From contig AP024596.1 of the NCBI GenBank assembly GCA_019704295.1, positions 2,087,178-2,151,177 on the forward strand: a stretch of 64,000 nucleotides of DNA, written 5' to 3'. Shown here in pieces: positions 1 through 5,576 of this stretch; positions within the stretch are counted from its first letter, which is position 1; the number at the start of each line of letters is the position of its first letter. The position numbers and the translations under genes are program-made. Below the pieces are notes generated by a model that was given only the letters and a program-made list of their open reading frames with translations, searched no databases and was not told the DNA's origin. This DNA is from Sulfolobales archaeon HS-7 (GTDB taxonomy: Archaea; Thermoproteota; Thermoprotei_A; Sulfolobales; Sulfolobaceae).

Positions 1-2
1 CA

Positions 3-722
3 CTCATATCTGCTGTAGCGCTAGTGATTACTATCCACTATTACAGGAAACAGACATCCGGTTTAGAGAAGCAGTTGGAGGAGATGAGGAAACAGAATAG
101 TATACTTGAACAACAGTTAGAAGAAATGAGGAAGAAAGCAGAGCTAAAAGCAGAATTCGACTATACTTTTCTGGATAATGCCGTCCCGATAACCGATGCG
201 GATAAAGCCATTATATCAGGAATTATGATAAAGAGCGGTACAGATACTAGAGCAAAGATTGTTAGGATCAATGTTTTCAATGAGAGTTCGGTTACTGCAA
301 GGCAGTGCGTGGCAAAGGTCAGGATATTTAGGAAAGATCATTGGGAGGGTTTCGGAGGAATTATGTTACACTGGATCAGATATCGGGTGGGCATACATGG
401 TAATCGAATGGAGGACTTATATAGGCCTATAGACATTGCTGCAAAAGATAGCGAAATAGCGGATCTGGTATTTATAATTAAAGATCACAAGGAAAAATAT
501 GCTGCAATAAGGACGGATCTGGGTCTTGATATACTGTTTGCTAATCCCAGAACCAGGCTACATGAAGACGATATTCTTAAGGTTTCGGTGTATTGCGATA
601 ACGCTACGTTAGATCTTCCTTGTATACATGTGAAGAAAGTACCGGATTACGATACCATAAACAGTAGTAACGAAAAGGACTTCTTAGAGATATTGGAATG
701 CCATAAAGTTTTACCATCATAA
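3..722 (+). CDS. Membrane-anchored coiled-coil protein, 5' end cut by window edge
   Basis: The frame is open to the left edge of the window, so the true start is upstream; a GTG at 24 could be taken as a start but the codons before it (LISAVALV) continue a hydrophobic stretch, which looks like a membrane helix. After it comes a heptad-like segment with two near-copies of the motif EKQLEEMRKQN / EQQLEEMRKKA, predicted to be a coiled coil, then about 180 residues of mixed alpha/beta sequence without a family I recognise. It lies inside the integrated element on the strand facing the regulators. Function unknown; an envelope or conjugation-related membrane protein is a guess from context only. 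Confidence 0.7.
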   Translation, partial: LISAVALVITIHYYRKQTSGLEKQLEEMRKQNSILEQQLEEMRKKAELKAEFDYTFLDNAVPITDADKAIISGIMIKSGTDTRAKIVRINVFNESSVTARQCVAKVRIFRKDHWEGFGGIMLHWIRYRVGIHGNRMEDLYRPIDIAAKDSEIADLVFIIKDHKEKYAAIRTDLGLDILFANPRTRLHEDDILKVSVYCDNATLDLPCIHVKKVPDYDTINSSNEKDFLEILECHKVLPS

Positions 723-1271
723 AATTAAAACCACAATTATTTTCAACGACCAAAGGTATTAAGGTAACTCCTAAACTATATATTGATTTCTCATTTCGGT
801 TTTAGAATTAAAATCTCCAATTACTGCGAAAAATTCAACGACTATGCATACTACTACTAAGAATTTTGGAAGTGAAAGTAGTGAGTGAAAAACTTAAGCC
901 CAGGGTAGTTTCTAATCATGTAAGGCCTTTCTTAATTCCTAAAAATTTTCTAAAGATAAAAGTGAAAATTCAATTAGCTGTAATTTAGCTAAAAATTAGC
1001 CTAAATAAAAAAGTGTAAAATTGAAAGTGATTGAAGAAGTCAGAAAGTGATTCAAGAAGTTAGAAAAAGTTTGAGTAGTAGTTATATATATTAAGTCTCC
1101 TCATAAAGAAACAAGTATTTTTCTGAGTAAACTGGGGAGTTTTTACAAGGAATTAGTTGCACTTTTAGAAAAAGATTTACAAATTAAACTGGGGAGTTAA
1201 CGGTACTTAGAATATTTATTCCAGTAATGAGAAAATAGGGCAATAGTATGAGGTGTATGCATATATATCCC
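723..1271. repeat. Non-coding stretch with a 20-bp tandem repeat
   Basis: No convincing gene is visible in this 549-base gap. Positions 1023-1042 and 1043-1062 are two head-to-tail copies of a 20-base unit beginning GAAAGTGATT (two mismatches), followed by a partial third copy. An A/T-rich run follows at 1079-1096. Such a layout could be iterons of a replication origin or a regulator-binding region; nothing in the sequence proves either. Confidence 0.45.
1127..1204 (+). repeat. Two direct copies of AAACTGGGGAGTT motif
   Basis: The word GTAAACTGGGGAGTT occurs at 1127-1141 and the longer AAACTGGGGAGTTAACGGT at 1186-1204. The longer form is repeated exactly in inverted orientation at 1798-1816, so the gene between (1272-1799, minus strand) is bracketed by a perfect 19-base inverted repeat. 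The copies could be binding sites for the winged-helix protein they flank, or a recombination or duplication scar. Confidence 0.55.
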
Positions 1272-1799
1272 TCACCAAAGCAAGGCCTTACTTAACCTTA
1301 CCTTCTTCGCTGCAAGTGAAGAAGGCCATAAGTACAGGATACCTACGTTTGCCAAAGATAAAATCGCCCTTGTTGTCTCCTCCAGTCCCTCATTTATTGC
1401 CCTGGAAATCAATTCGGCAATATTGCCCTCCGAACCGCCTTCTAAATACGACCTACCTGTCCTTCTCATATAAAATATTAAGAATTCTATTACCTTCTTC
1501 TCTACTTCGTCCAGCTCTCTCCCTATTACTTTCCTCATAAGTTCTTCTGCCTTCCTCAGTACATCCCTACCTCTCTTCAGCGCTTCTTTGACTATTAAGA
1601 GTACCCTGGGGTTTATCGAGTACTTGTTGATTCTACCCTCCTTTTTTACCGAAACTATTGTGTTGAAGTAACGTTTCAGCCTTGGGTAGATCTCCCTGCT
1701 TTCTACTTGTATGATTTCTGCTAAGTCTGCTGCAGTTCTCTCTCCTGCCAATAGTTCCTCAAAAAGCCTCTTTACCCTATCAGACCTGAAGGAAATCAC
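1272..1799 (-). CDS. Winged-helix DNA-binding protein of the integrated element
   Basis: 175 residues from a GTG start. The first ~70 residues fit a winged helix: a helix, a turn, then a recognition-like helix (DLAEIIQVESREIYPRLKRY) and a basic wing (VKKEGRINKYSINP). The middle is long, charged and helical, and the C-terminal part (NIAELISRAINEGLEE) is also helical. I know no exact family; the layout suggests a transcriptional regulator with a helical dimerisation domain. The GGGGAG of the flanking 19-base motif sits about 8 bases ahead of the GTG and can act as ribosome binding site. The upstream 35-codon gene ends within the same motif, so the two are probably one transcript. The ORF on the opposite strand is a shadow. 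Confidence 0.7.
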   Translation of the reverse strand: MISFRSDRVKRLFEELLAGERTAADLAEIIQVESREIYPRLKRYFNTIVSVKKEGRINKYSINPRVLLIVKEALKRGRDVLRKAEELMRKVIGRELDEVEKKVIEFLIFYMRRTGRSYLEGGSEGNIAELISRAINEGLEETTRAILSLANVGILYLWPSSLAAKKVRLSKALLW

Positions 1800-1816
1800 C
1801 GTTAACTCCCCAGTTT
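1798..1816 (-). repeat. Inverted 19-bp copy of AAACTGGGGAGTTAACGGT
   Basis: Exact reverse complement of 1186-1204. It overlaps the stop codon of the small gene at 1802-1909, the ribosome binding site of the winged-helix gene, and the first base pairs of its GTG start. This constrained position may explain part of the conservation here but not at 1186-1204, where neither role applies. Confidence 0.6.
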
Positions 1817-1909
1817 ACGTTGCTCGACGAGAAATTCCGATTGAAGGAGAACGAAGAATAGGATCACTATCAGCGTAAGGCTTATTACGATATTTGTAAA
1901 TAGTTTCAA
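1802..1909 (-). CDS. Small single-helix membrane protein, 35 aa
   Basis: A TTG start at 1909 lies a few bases downstream of GGGGGTG, a strong Shine-Dalgarno sequence, and the frame runs 35 codons to TAA. The product has a short basic start, about 20 hydrophobic residues (IVISLTLIVILFFVLL) and a charged tail ending RKLGS, so it is a predicted one-helix membrane peptide. It directly precedes the winged-helix gene. No family is recognisable at this length. The strong ribosome site and helix make it more likely real than chance. Confidence 0.5.
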   Translation of the reverse strand: MKLFTNIVISLTLIVILFFVLLQSEFLVEQRKLGS

Positions 1910-1936
1910 TTAGCACCCCCTTTCCTTTTTCTTTTT

Positions 1937-2215
1937 TTAAATTAGAGAGACTGTAGTATTCTCTTTCAATTTCTCTATATATCCCAAAAATGGTAAGAAC
2001 GTCTTAATCAATTGTTGCCTAGCTTTTTCAGTAAGGATATATCCCTCTCCCTTTTTCTCAGTGTATCCGTTTGCGATTAACCATGTTATGTTTTCATGAT
2101 AGGTAGTTAAGCTCATTCCGAGGATGTCTCTTATTTCCCTATCCGTCTTTGGTCCGTCTAATAAAACTAGTAAAATCTTAGCTGTTGGGTACATCAACTG
2201 ATCTCTTATTTTCAT
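1937..2215 (-). CDS. Winged-helix repressor-like protein, 92 aa
   Basis: A compact single-domain winged-helix protein: helix 1 (LMYPTAKILLVLLDG), a helix-turn-helix (KTDREIRDILGMSLTTYHENITWLIANGY) and a beta wing (TEKKGEGYILTEKARQQL), then a short C-terminal helix. The ATG at 2215 lies about 25 bases from a TATA-like run at 2235-2247, so the mRNA is probably leaderless. The perfect palindrome GATACG-N5-CGTATC at 2218-2234 sits between TATA and start codon, the usual place for archaeal autorepression. The same palindrome lies ahead of the eight-gene operon at 3519, so this protein is the best candidate for its regulator. Confidence 0.75.
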   Translation of the reverse strand: MKIRDQLMYPTAKILLVLLDGPKTDREIRDILGMSLTTYHENITWLIANGYTEKKGEGYILTEKARQQLIKTFLPFLGYIEKLKENTTVSLI

Positions 2216-2217
2216 AT

Positions 2218-2234
2218 GATACGTATAGCGTATC
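2218..2234. promoter_or_regulatory. Palindromic operator GATACG-N5-CGTATC
   Basis: The 17-base site GATACGTATAGCGTATC has perfect 6-base arms around a 5-base centre. It lies between the TATA-like box of the minus-strand regulator (2235-2247) and its ATG, covering the expected transcription start. A second site with identical arms is at 3499-3515. Binding by the 92-residue winged-helix protein is inferred. Confidence 0.65.
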
Positions 2235-2253
2235 TAATATATAAAAGTGTTTG

Positions 2254-2266
2254 TACGTGACACGTA
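2254..2266. promoter_or_regulatory. Palindrome TACGTGACACGTA, second operator type
   Basis: A perfect 13-base palindrome centred on 2260. It lies directly upstream of the TATA/BRE region of the minus-strand regulator gene. A near copy (TACGTGAAACGTA) covers the start codon of the divergent plus-strand regulator at 2307-2319. The two may bind the 100-residue regulator, which would let it repress itself and act on its neighbour. Confidence 0.55.
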
Positions 2267-2283
2267 GCAGTCTACATATGTTC

Positions 2284-2319
2284 TTTATAATAGAGTATAA
2301 CTTTCCTACGTGAAACGTA
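2284..2319 (+). promoter_or_regulatory. Leaderless promoter plus operator over GTG start
   Basis: A TATA-like box (TTTATAATAG, 2284-2293) lies about 22 bases before the GTG at 2310, consistent with leaderless transcription. The imperfect palindrome TACGTGAAACGTA at 2307-2319 spans the start codon and matches the site at 2254-2266 except for one base. Confidence 0.5.
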
Positions 2320-2612
2320 CAGAATTAACTGAAATGCAGCAGAGAGTACTTATTTTCTTAATCGAAAATGATGGTATTTCATTTAGGGATATATCTGACA
2401 AAACAGAGAGTAATCCCAATGCGATAAAAAAGGCTATAGACGAGTTGATGGAGTTAGGCTTAGTTTATGATAGAAGGGAAGATACATTTCCGCGGAGACG
2501 TCTAATTTTTCTTACAAATTATGGAAAGGAGGTTGCTAAGAGGCTAAAAGAAATAGTAGAGATTGTTAATGAGAGTTCTAAGCATCCACAAAAACCTTCA
2601 GTTGAAGTTTAA
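2310..2612 (+). CDS. Winged-helix regulator, divergent from the 92-aa regulator
   Basis: 100 residues from GTG. Residues 5-65 form a clear winged helix of MarR/PadR-like type: ELTEMQQRVLIFLIE, then GISFRDISDKTESNPNAIKK as helix-turn-helix, then a wing with a basic hairpin (DRREDTFPRRRLIFLTNYG). A C-terminal helix likely dimerises. It is transcribed away from the 92-residue regulator; the 94-base gap holds two kinds of palindrome, one over each gene's start. This is the geometry of a two-repressor switch, although no such function is shown by sequence alone. An internal ATG at 2334 is an alternative start but would cut into helix 1. Confidence 0.75.
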   Translation: MKRTELTEMQQRVLIFLIENDGISFRDISDKTESNPNAIKKAIDELMELGLVYDRREDTFPRRRLIFLTNYGKEVAKRLKEIVEIVNESSKHPQKPSVEV

Positions 2613-2779
2613 TCTAAATTTAACATTTTTCTTATGGTCTCGTATTTATTCTCCTTCAGCTCAGTATATATTATCTCTACCCGTACCTTTACATCTTCTA
2701 AACTTTTCGCTTTTCTAAGTTCGATTAGTATTAAATCTAGACTGTCTTCAAATCCTTTCAGATAACTATCTTTATCCAT
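2609..2779 (-). CDS. Small charged helical protein, 56 aa
   Basis: A 56-codon frame starting at ATG 2779 and ending in TAA that overlaps the stop of the plus-strand regulator by four bases. A TATA-like run (CTATATATTATTTTG on the minus strand, 2797-2811) lies about 25 bases before the ATG, so a leaderless transcript is likely. The product is almost entirely amphipathic helix (DSYLKGFEDSLDLILIELRK) and rich in Lys/Glu. I recognise no family. Promoter placement and tight packing argue that it is a real gene. Confidence 0.6.
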   Translation of the reverse strand: MDKDSYLKGFEDSLDLILIELRKAKSLEDVKVRVEIIYTELKENKYETIRKMLNLD

Positions 2780-2832
2780 TTATGATCAGTTAATACAAAA
2801 TAATATATAGTAGACGGAGAACACTGAAAATA

Positions 2833-3273
2833 TTAATCAATATATATTGTTATCCATTCGGATTTATACATACATACTATAATATTACGTAAGAAATCTT
2901 CTCTACCTAAAATTAGAGCTGGAACTATTTCTTCTGGGTAAGGGTTATATTCAATTATAGCTGCATTATAGTTTCTACTTATATCATCTAGCTGAGGAAA
3001 GGTAAACCTAAACGAATACCTGAAGTACTCCCTATCATTAATTATCACTCTATCGACATATCTATTTTTCATCTCGTCTTCCGTAAAACACTCATTAATA
3101 ACATACTTATTAACTACCGAATATCTGCTACCTGTGTCTATAAGCCCTAATACCAATTTGTCCTTTCCTAGCTTAGGACATTCAAGCCTTATTTTTAATA
3201 AGGGGATAAGGTTTCCGTAGAAATCCGAAAATTTAATGACCTTGAGAGTCTTTTTTGATATGCTTAGGGACAT
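2833..3273 (-). CDS. Retropepsin-like aspartic protease-fold protein
   Basis: 146 residues with the two signatures of the retroviral-type (clan AA) aspartic protease fold: a beta strand and catalytic-type motif GLIDTGSRYSVVN (Asp46-Thr47-Gly48-Ser49), and about 75 residues later ALILGREDFL (121-128), which matches the Leu-Gly-Arg-Asp-Phe-Leu element of single-domain retropepsins. Such proteins work as homodimers, each giving one DTG loop. The start overlaps the end of the preceding DUF5678-like gene by 41 bases, so the two are co-transcribed and probably act together. Catalytic activity is plausible because Asp-Thr-Gly is intact; substrate unknown. No retroelement polyprotein is present nearby. 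Confidence 0.7.
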   Translation of the reverse strand: MSLSISKKTLKVIKFSDFYGNLIPLLKIRLECPKLGKDKLVLGLIDTGSRYSVVNKYVINECFTEDEMKNRYVDRVIINDREYFRYSFRFTFPQLDDISRNYNAAIIEYNPYPEEIVPALILGREDFLRNIIVCMYKSEWITIYID

Positions 3274-3430
3274 ATATTATATCGTAATCTGTGATACTAT
3301 AACCCTTTCTTGCCAATTCCTTCTCCAACTCTTCCCTGGAATCAGTATAGCCTATAATGTTAAAGCTCTCATCCACTGCAATGAACTTACCGAGGTATTT
3401 TGTGTCTTTCACAACTAAACTTTCTGGCAT
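3233..3430 (-). CDS. DUF5678-like small protein, partner of retropepsin
   Basis: 65 residues with the pattern typical of short DUF5678-type proteins: Tyr-x-Gly-Lys-Phe-Ile-Ala-Val-Asp near the start (KYLGKFIAVDE), a turn, a helix of charged residues (REELEKELARKGYS) and a closing strand with Tyr-Val-Pro (DIIYVPK). First gene of a two-gene unit with the aspartic protease-like gene, overlapping it by 41 bases. From memory, DUF5678 genes stand next to retropepsin-like genes in other prokaryotes; I cannot verify this here. It may be a substrate, inhibitor or targeting subunit. Family assignment is by pattern only. Confidence 0.55.
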   Translation of the reverse strand: MPESLVVKDTKYLGKFIAVDESFNIIGYTDSREELEKELARKGYSITDYDIIYVPKHIKKDSQGH

Positions 3431-3474
3431 ATGATTAATTTGGATTATACTAATATCAACTTGCTCTACGCCTT

Positions 3475-3518
3475 ACGTATCAAAAGATTTATATATTTGA
3501 TACGTTATACGTATCATA
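3475..3518 (+). promoter_or_regulatory. Promoter and operator of the eight-gene operon
   Basis: TTATATAT at 3489-3496 is a TATA box about 25 bases ahead of ATG 3519, giving a leaderless transcript. The palindrome GATACGTTATACGTATC at 3499-3515 has the same 6-base arms and 5-base spacing as the site at 2218-2234, and lies between TATA and start. A half site ACGTATC at 3475-3481 sits just upstream of TATA. A repressor bound here would block transcription initiation. Confidence 0.65.
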
Positions 3519-3854
3519 ATGATAACAAAAATGTCCACACTTCAGATTCAGGAAAACACCCCAGTTGATGGGGATCAAGATCTATCTTTTTTGGTGTCCC
3601 TGCTCGACAAGCAGGATAAGATAGAGTTCGTGGAAGTATTCAGTGACGATTTTCAAAGTCTGGTACAGGAAGGTAGGTTGTCCAAGACCGGATTGAGGAA
3701 GTTGCTTTCAGGCTACGCCCCCGCAGATGAGAGACTTTTGCAGATAGCGGAGATGGATCATAAGGCGAAGGAGTGGATAGCAAGGAGGGTCCAAGAGAAG
3801 GCGAAGAGGGCCCTGGAAATAATCGAGAGGATGAAGGAGAGGGGAGAGGAATGA
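3519..3854 (+). CDS. First gene of early-type operon, HTH-like protein
   Basis: 111 residues; the second Met (codon 5) is an alternative start. The middle (EGRLSKTGLRKLLSGYAPADERLLQIAEM) has the spacing of a helix-turn-helix, and the last 35 residues form a basic amphipathic helix (VQEKAKRALEIIERMKERGE). No family is recognised with certainty. It leads a run of eight genes that mostly overlap by 4 to 14 bases, directly under the GATACG operator. Codon use is richer in G/C (GAGAAGGCGAAGAGGGCC) than in neighbouring host genes. It could be a regulator or a DNA-binding replication accessory. Confidence 0.6.
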   Translation: MITKMSTLQIQENTPVDGDQDLSFLVSLLDKQDKIEFVEVFSDDFQSLVQEGRLSKTGLRKLLSGYAPADERLLQIAEMDHKAKEWIARRVQEKAKRALEIIERMKERGEE

Positions 3855-4099
3855 GCGATTGTTCGAGTATAGGACCTACTTATTCCGAACTAGGGGAGTT
3901 GGTACTGGAGAAGCTGAGGAAGATTGACGAAAGGATAGGGAAGAGATGCCTGGAGTACAGCGAAGACTTCCTTCTAGGGGTACAAACCACGGAGGAAGTG
4001 GTCAAGGAGCTCGCCTTCAATCTGGAAAGGCTCAGGGAGCAACTCGAAGAGGAGCAGAAGGAACTTATTCAGAAGATGGAGGCTGAGGACAATGACTGA
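3851..4099 (+). CDS. Helical acidic protein, 82 aa
   Basis: I start this gene at ATG 3851, which overlaps the previous TGA as ATGA; the longer frame back to 3773 would lie fully inside the previous gene. The 82-residue product is mostly helix with a likely coiled coil at the end (RLREQLEEEQKELIQKMEAE). No recognised domain. Translational coupling with both neighbours suggests a shared role in the element's life cycle. Confidence 0.6.
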   Translation: MSDCSSIGPTYSELGELVLEKLRKIDERIGKRCLEYSEDFLLGVQTTEEVVKELAFNLERLREQLEEEQKELIQKMEAEDND

Positions 4100-4301
4100 G
4101 GCTATTGAATCCGAACTGTTTAACGAAGTCGACGAAAAACTAAGGGTTTTGTTAACGATTATCCAAAATTTGAAAATAGACCTGGCATTACGAAACAAAA
4201 AAATGGCACGAGGACACTGGAGTCGTGCTAGAGAATTATCGTTGGACGTTTGCGAGATGATCGACGAGCTTCGTAAGGTAGTGGAGGAGGCCAAAAAATG
4301 A
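4092..4301 (+). CDS. Small helical protein, 69 aa
   Basis: Starts at ATG 4092, overlapping the previous gene by 8 bases, and ends overlapping the next by 4 (ATGA). The product is helical, with a basic middle (RNKKMARGHWSRARELS) and no known motif. Third gene of the operon. Function unknown. Confidence 0.6.
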   Translation: MTEAIESELFNEVDEKLRVLLTIIQNLKIDLALRNKKMARGHWSRARELSLDVCEMIDELRKVVEEAKK

Positions 4302-4642
4302 AGAAAGCACTTCGTATAGTTCATTTCGACTCGCAGAAGAAGGCCAAGTACTTAGAGCTGAGCTTTGACGATGCGGATATAAATTCTAAGGGATATGCGG
4401 ATGACGGATCGTTACTAATTTCTATTTCTCAGGGAGAACAAAGAAACGCGTTCCAACTAAGCGTATCAGAAGCTGCTTTACTTAAAGAGAGATTAGACTT
4501 CATTCTAGCACTCTTAGCTAGACAATATATAGAAATTGATGAAAAAGCATCAAAGGAAAGACAAAGACAAGTCAAAAAGGATCAAGGAAAGAAGGAGCAG
4601 GAAAATTACCTGGATGACGAGATCCTGGATGACGAGATATGA
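4298..4642 (+). CDS. Conserved-looking element protein, 114 aa
   Basis: The first ~80 residues look like a compact alpha/beta domain: beta strands ([36 protein letters not shown]) then a long helix ([20 protein letters not shown]). A lysine-rich linker and an acidic tail follow, the tail being a tandem duplication [10 protein letters not shown]. An acidic tail on a small strand-rich domain recalls single-stranded-DNA-binding proteins, but I see no diagnostic motif. Overlaps both neighbours by 4 bases. Confidence 0.6.
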   Translation: MKKALRIVHFDSQKKAKYLELSFDDADINSKGYADDGSLLISISQGEQRNAFQLSVSEAALLKERLDFILALLARQYIEIDEKASKERQRQVKKDQGKKEQENYLDDEILDDEI

Positions 4643-4848
4643 GAGTAATCACATTCAAAGCGGAAGAGGAGCTATTGCAGAAACTGGATCTCTACTGTAT
4701 TAATAACAACAGAGAAAGAAGCGAAGTAATCCGGGAAGCTATCATGTTCTACTTAAGCTGCAAAAAGGGAAGGGTATACAGGCAAAATTCACGTTCTTCC
4801 GTTGAAGAGAATTACACAAATTCTATTACGAGGGTGCAGGAACTATGA
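4639..4848 (+). CDS. Ribbon-helix-helix (CopG-like) DNA-binding protein
   Basis: Residues 1-40 fit the ribbon-helix-helix fold: a beta strand with basic/hydrophobic alternation ([16 protein letters not shown]), helix A ([10 protein letters not shown]), the turn and helix B ([13 protein letters not shown]). These proteins bind DNA as dimers through the strand and often autoregulate plasmid operons. A 30-residue polar tail follows. Its position in the middle of the operon suggests a role in copy control, partition or regulation of the operon; the target is not evident. Confidence 0.75.
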   Translation: MRVITFKAEEELLQKLDLYCINNNRERSEVIREAIMFYLSCKKGRVYRQNSRSSVEENYTNSITRVQEL

Positions 4849-5081
4849 CAGATGTCCCAGACTGGGTCGAGGCATTTGAAGAAGCAGAGTGTGAATATTG
4901 CCACAAGAAAATTTACTGGGTAAAACACGTGAAGGGTTATAAGATTCCAGTGGACCCCAATTGGAAACCTCATCGACTTTCATGCCCTTATGCTGATAGA
5001 TGGGCCAAGAAGACGAGTATTAAGAAGAAAGAGGTGAAACAAACTACCCTGGAGGATTGGGCTAGACATGACGATCAATGA
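4845..5081 (+). CDS. Zinc-binding protein with C-terminal PIP-box-like motif
   Basis: 78 residues. Cys16-x2-Cys19 and His43-x3-Cys47 make a likely zinc site; the stretch around it ([15 protein letters not shown]) recalls small viral and bacterial proteins with the pattern PxD...PH...CP. The last 13 residues, [13 protein letters not shown] (66-78), contain Gln-x-x-Leu-x-x-aromatic, the core of PCNA-interacting (PIP) motifs, preceded by Lys residues. The second aromatic of a canonical PIP is missing (Ala73). A sliding-clamp binder would let the element reach the host replisome. The zinc site is well supported; PCNA binding is inference. Confidence 0.65.
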   Translation: MTDVPDWVEAFEEAECEYCHKKIYWVKHVKGYKIPVDPNWKPHRLSCPYADRWAKKTSIKKKEVKQTTLEDWARHDDQ

Positions 5082-5295
5082 AATTATAGAGGAAAACAGA
5101 GAGCTGCAGCAAAGATATGCTAAAGCGATATCGACGATAGCAGCCCTGAAAAGGGAAAATAAAAAGCTTCAGAAACAAAATAATATACTGTACAGGGCAA
5201 TGGAGATAGCGCTACAAATAAGCAGTAAAGAGAAGCAGGATGTGCAGTTGAAGACGATTTTAGAGAAGTTCAGAGAGAAGCTCGGGGCGAAATGA
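5068..5295 (+). CDS. Coiled-coil protein, 75 aa
   Basis: Starts inside the end of the previous gene (14-base overlap) and overlaps the next by 4. Almost the whole product has heptad spacing typical of a parallel coiled coil (RENKKLQKQNNILYRAMEIA). No catalytic or nucleic-acid motif. Possibly a scaffold or partner of a neighbouring product. Confidence 0.6.
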   Translation: MTINEIIEENRELQQRYAKAISTIAALKRENKKLQKQNNILYRAMEIALQISSKEKQDVQLKTILEKFREKLGAK

Positions 5296-5576
5296 TGGAA
5301 TTGCAGCAAGTAGTAATTCCTAAGATTACTGTTTCAAAGATGAGGAAGAAAAGCGGGGAGCTTTACTATACGTATTTACCCCAGAGCTTCACAGCGTATC
5401 TAGAGGGTAAAAAGTGGAACGTAATAGCCACAGTAAACGATAAAGAGGTCCCTTTGGGACCTAGATCTCCGTTCCGCCACGGCCGTAATTTGATTATAAC
5501 TCTCCCATTAGCCTACAAGGACTTATGGGAATCACTTTTAGGTAAGGAAATAGACTTAATCTTTTTGAAGATCTAA
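5292..5576 (+). CDS. Strand-rich conserved element protein, 94 aa
   Basis: Last gene of the eight-gene operon. The sequence begins with strands typical of swapped-hairpin AbrB-type domains (ITVSKMRKKSGELYYTYLPQSF), followed by Gly-Lys-Lys-Trp-Asn-Val, a Pro/Gly-rich loop (PLGPRSPFRHGR) and a hydrophobic end (IDLIFLKI). I consider an AbrB-like fold possible but unproven. Its TAA overlaps the stop of the convergent integrase gene by two bases. Confidence 0.55.
   Translation: MMELQQVVIPKITVSKMRKKSGELYYTYLPQSFTAYLEGKKWNVIATVNDKEVPLGPRSPFRHGRNLIITLPLAYKDLWESLLGKEIDLIFLKI

Noticed and set aside
1253..1540. 95-codon plus-strand ORF
   Set aside because: Lies antisense to the winged-helix gene at 1272-1799 and has low-complexity Leu/Ser/Pro content typical of shadows.
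3773..3850. Upstream extension of the gene at 3851-4099
   Set aside because: Falls wholly inside the preceding gene; the ATGA overlap at 3851 is the better start.
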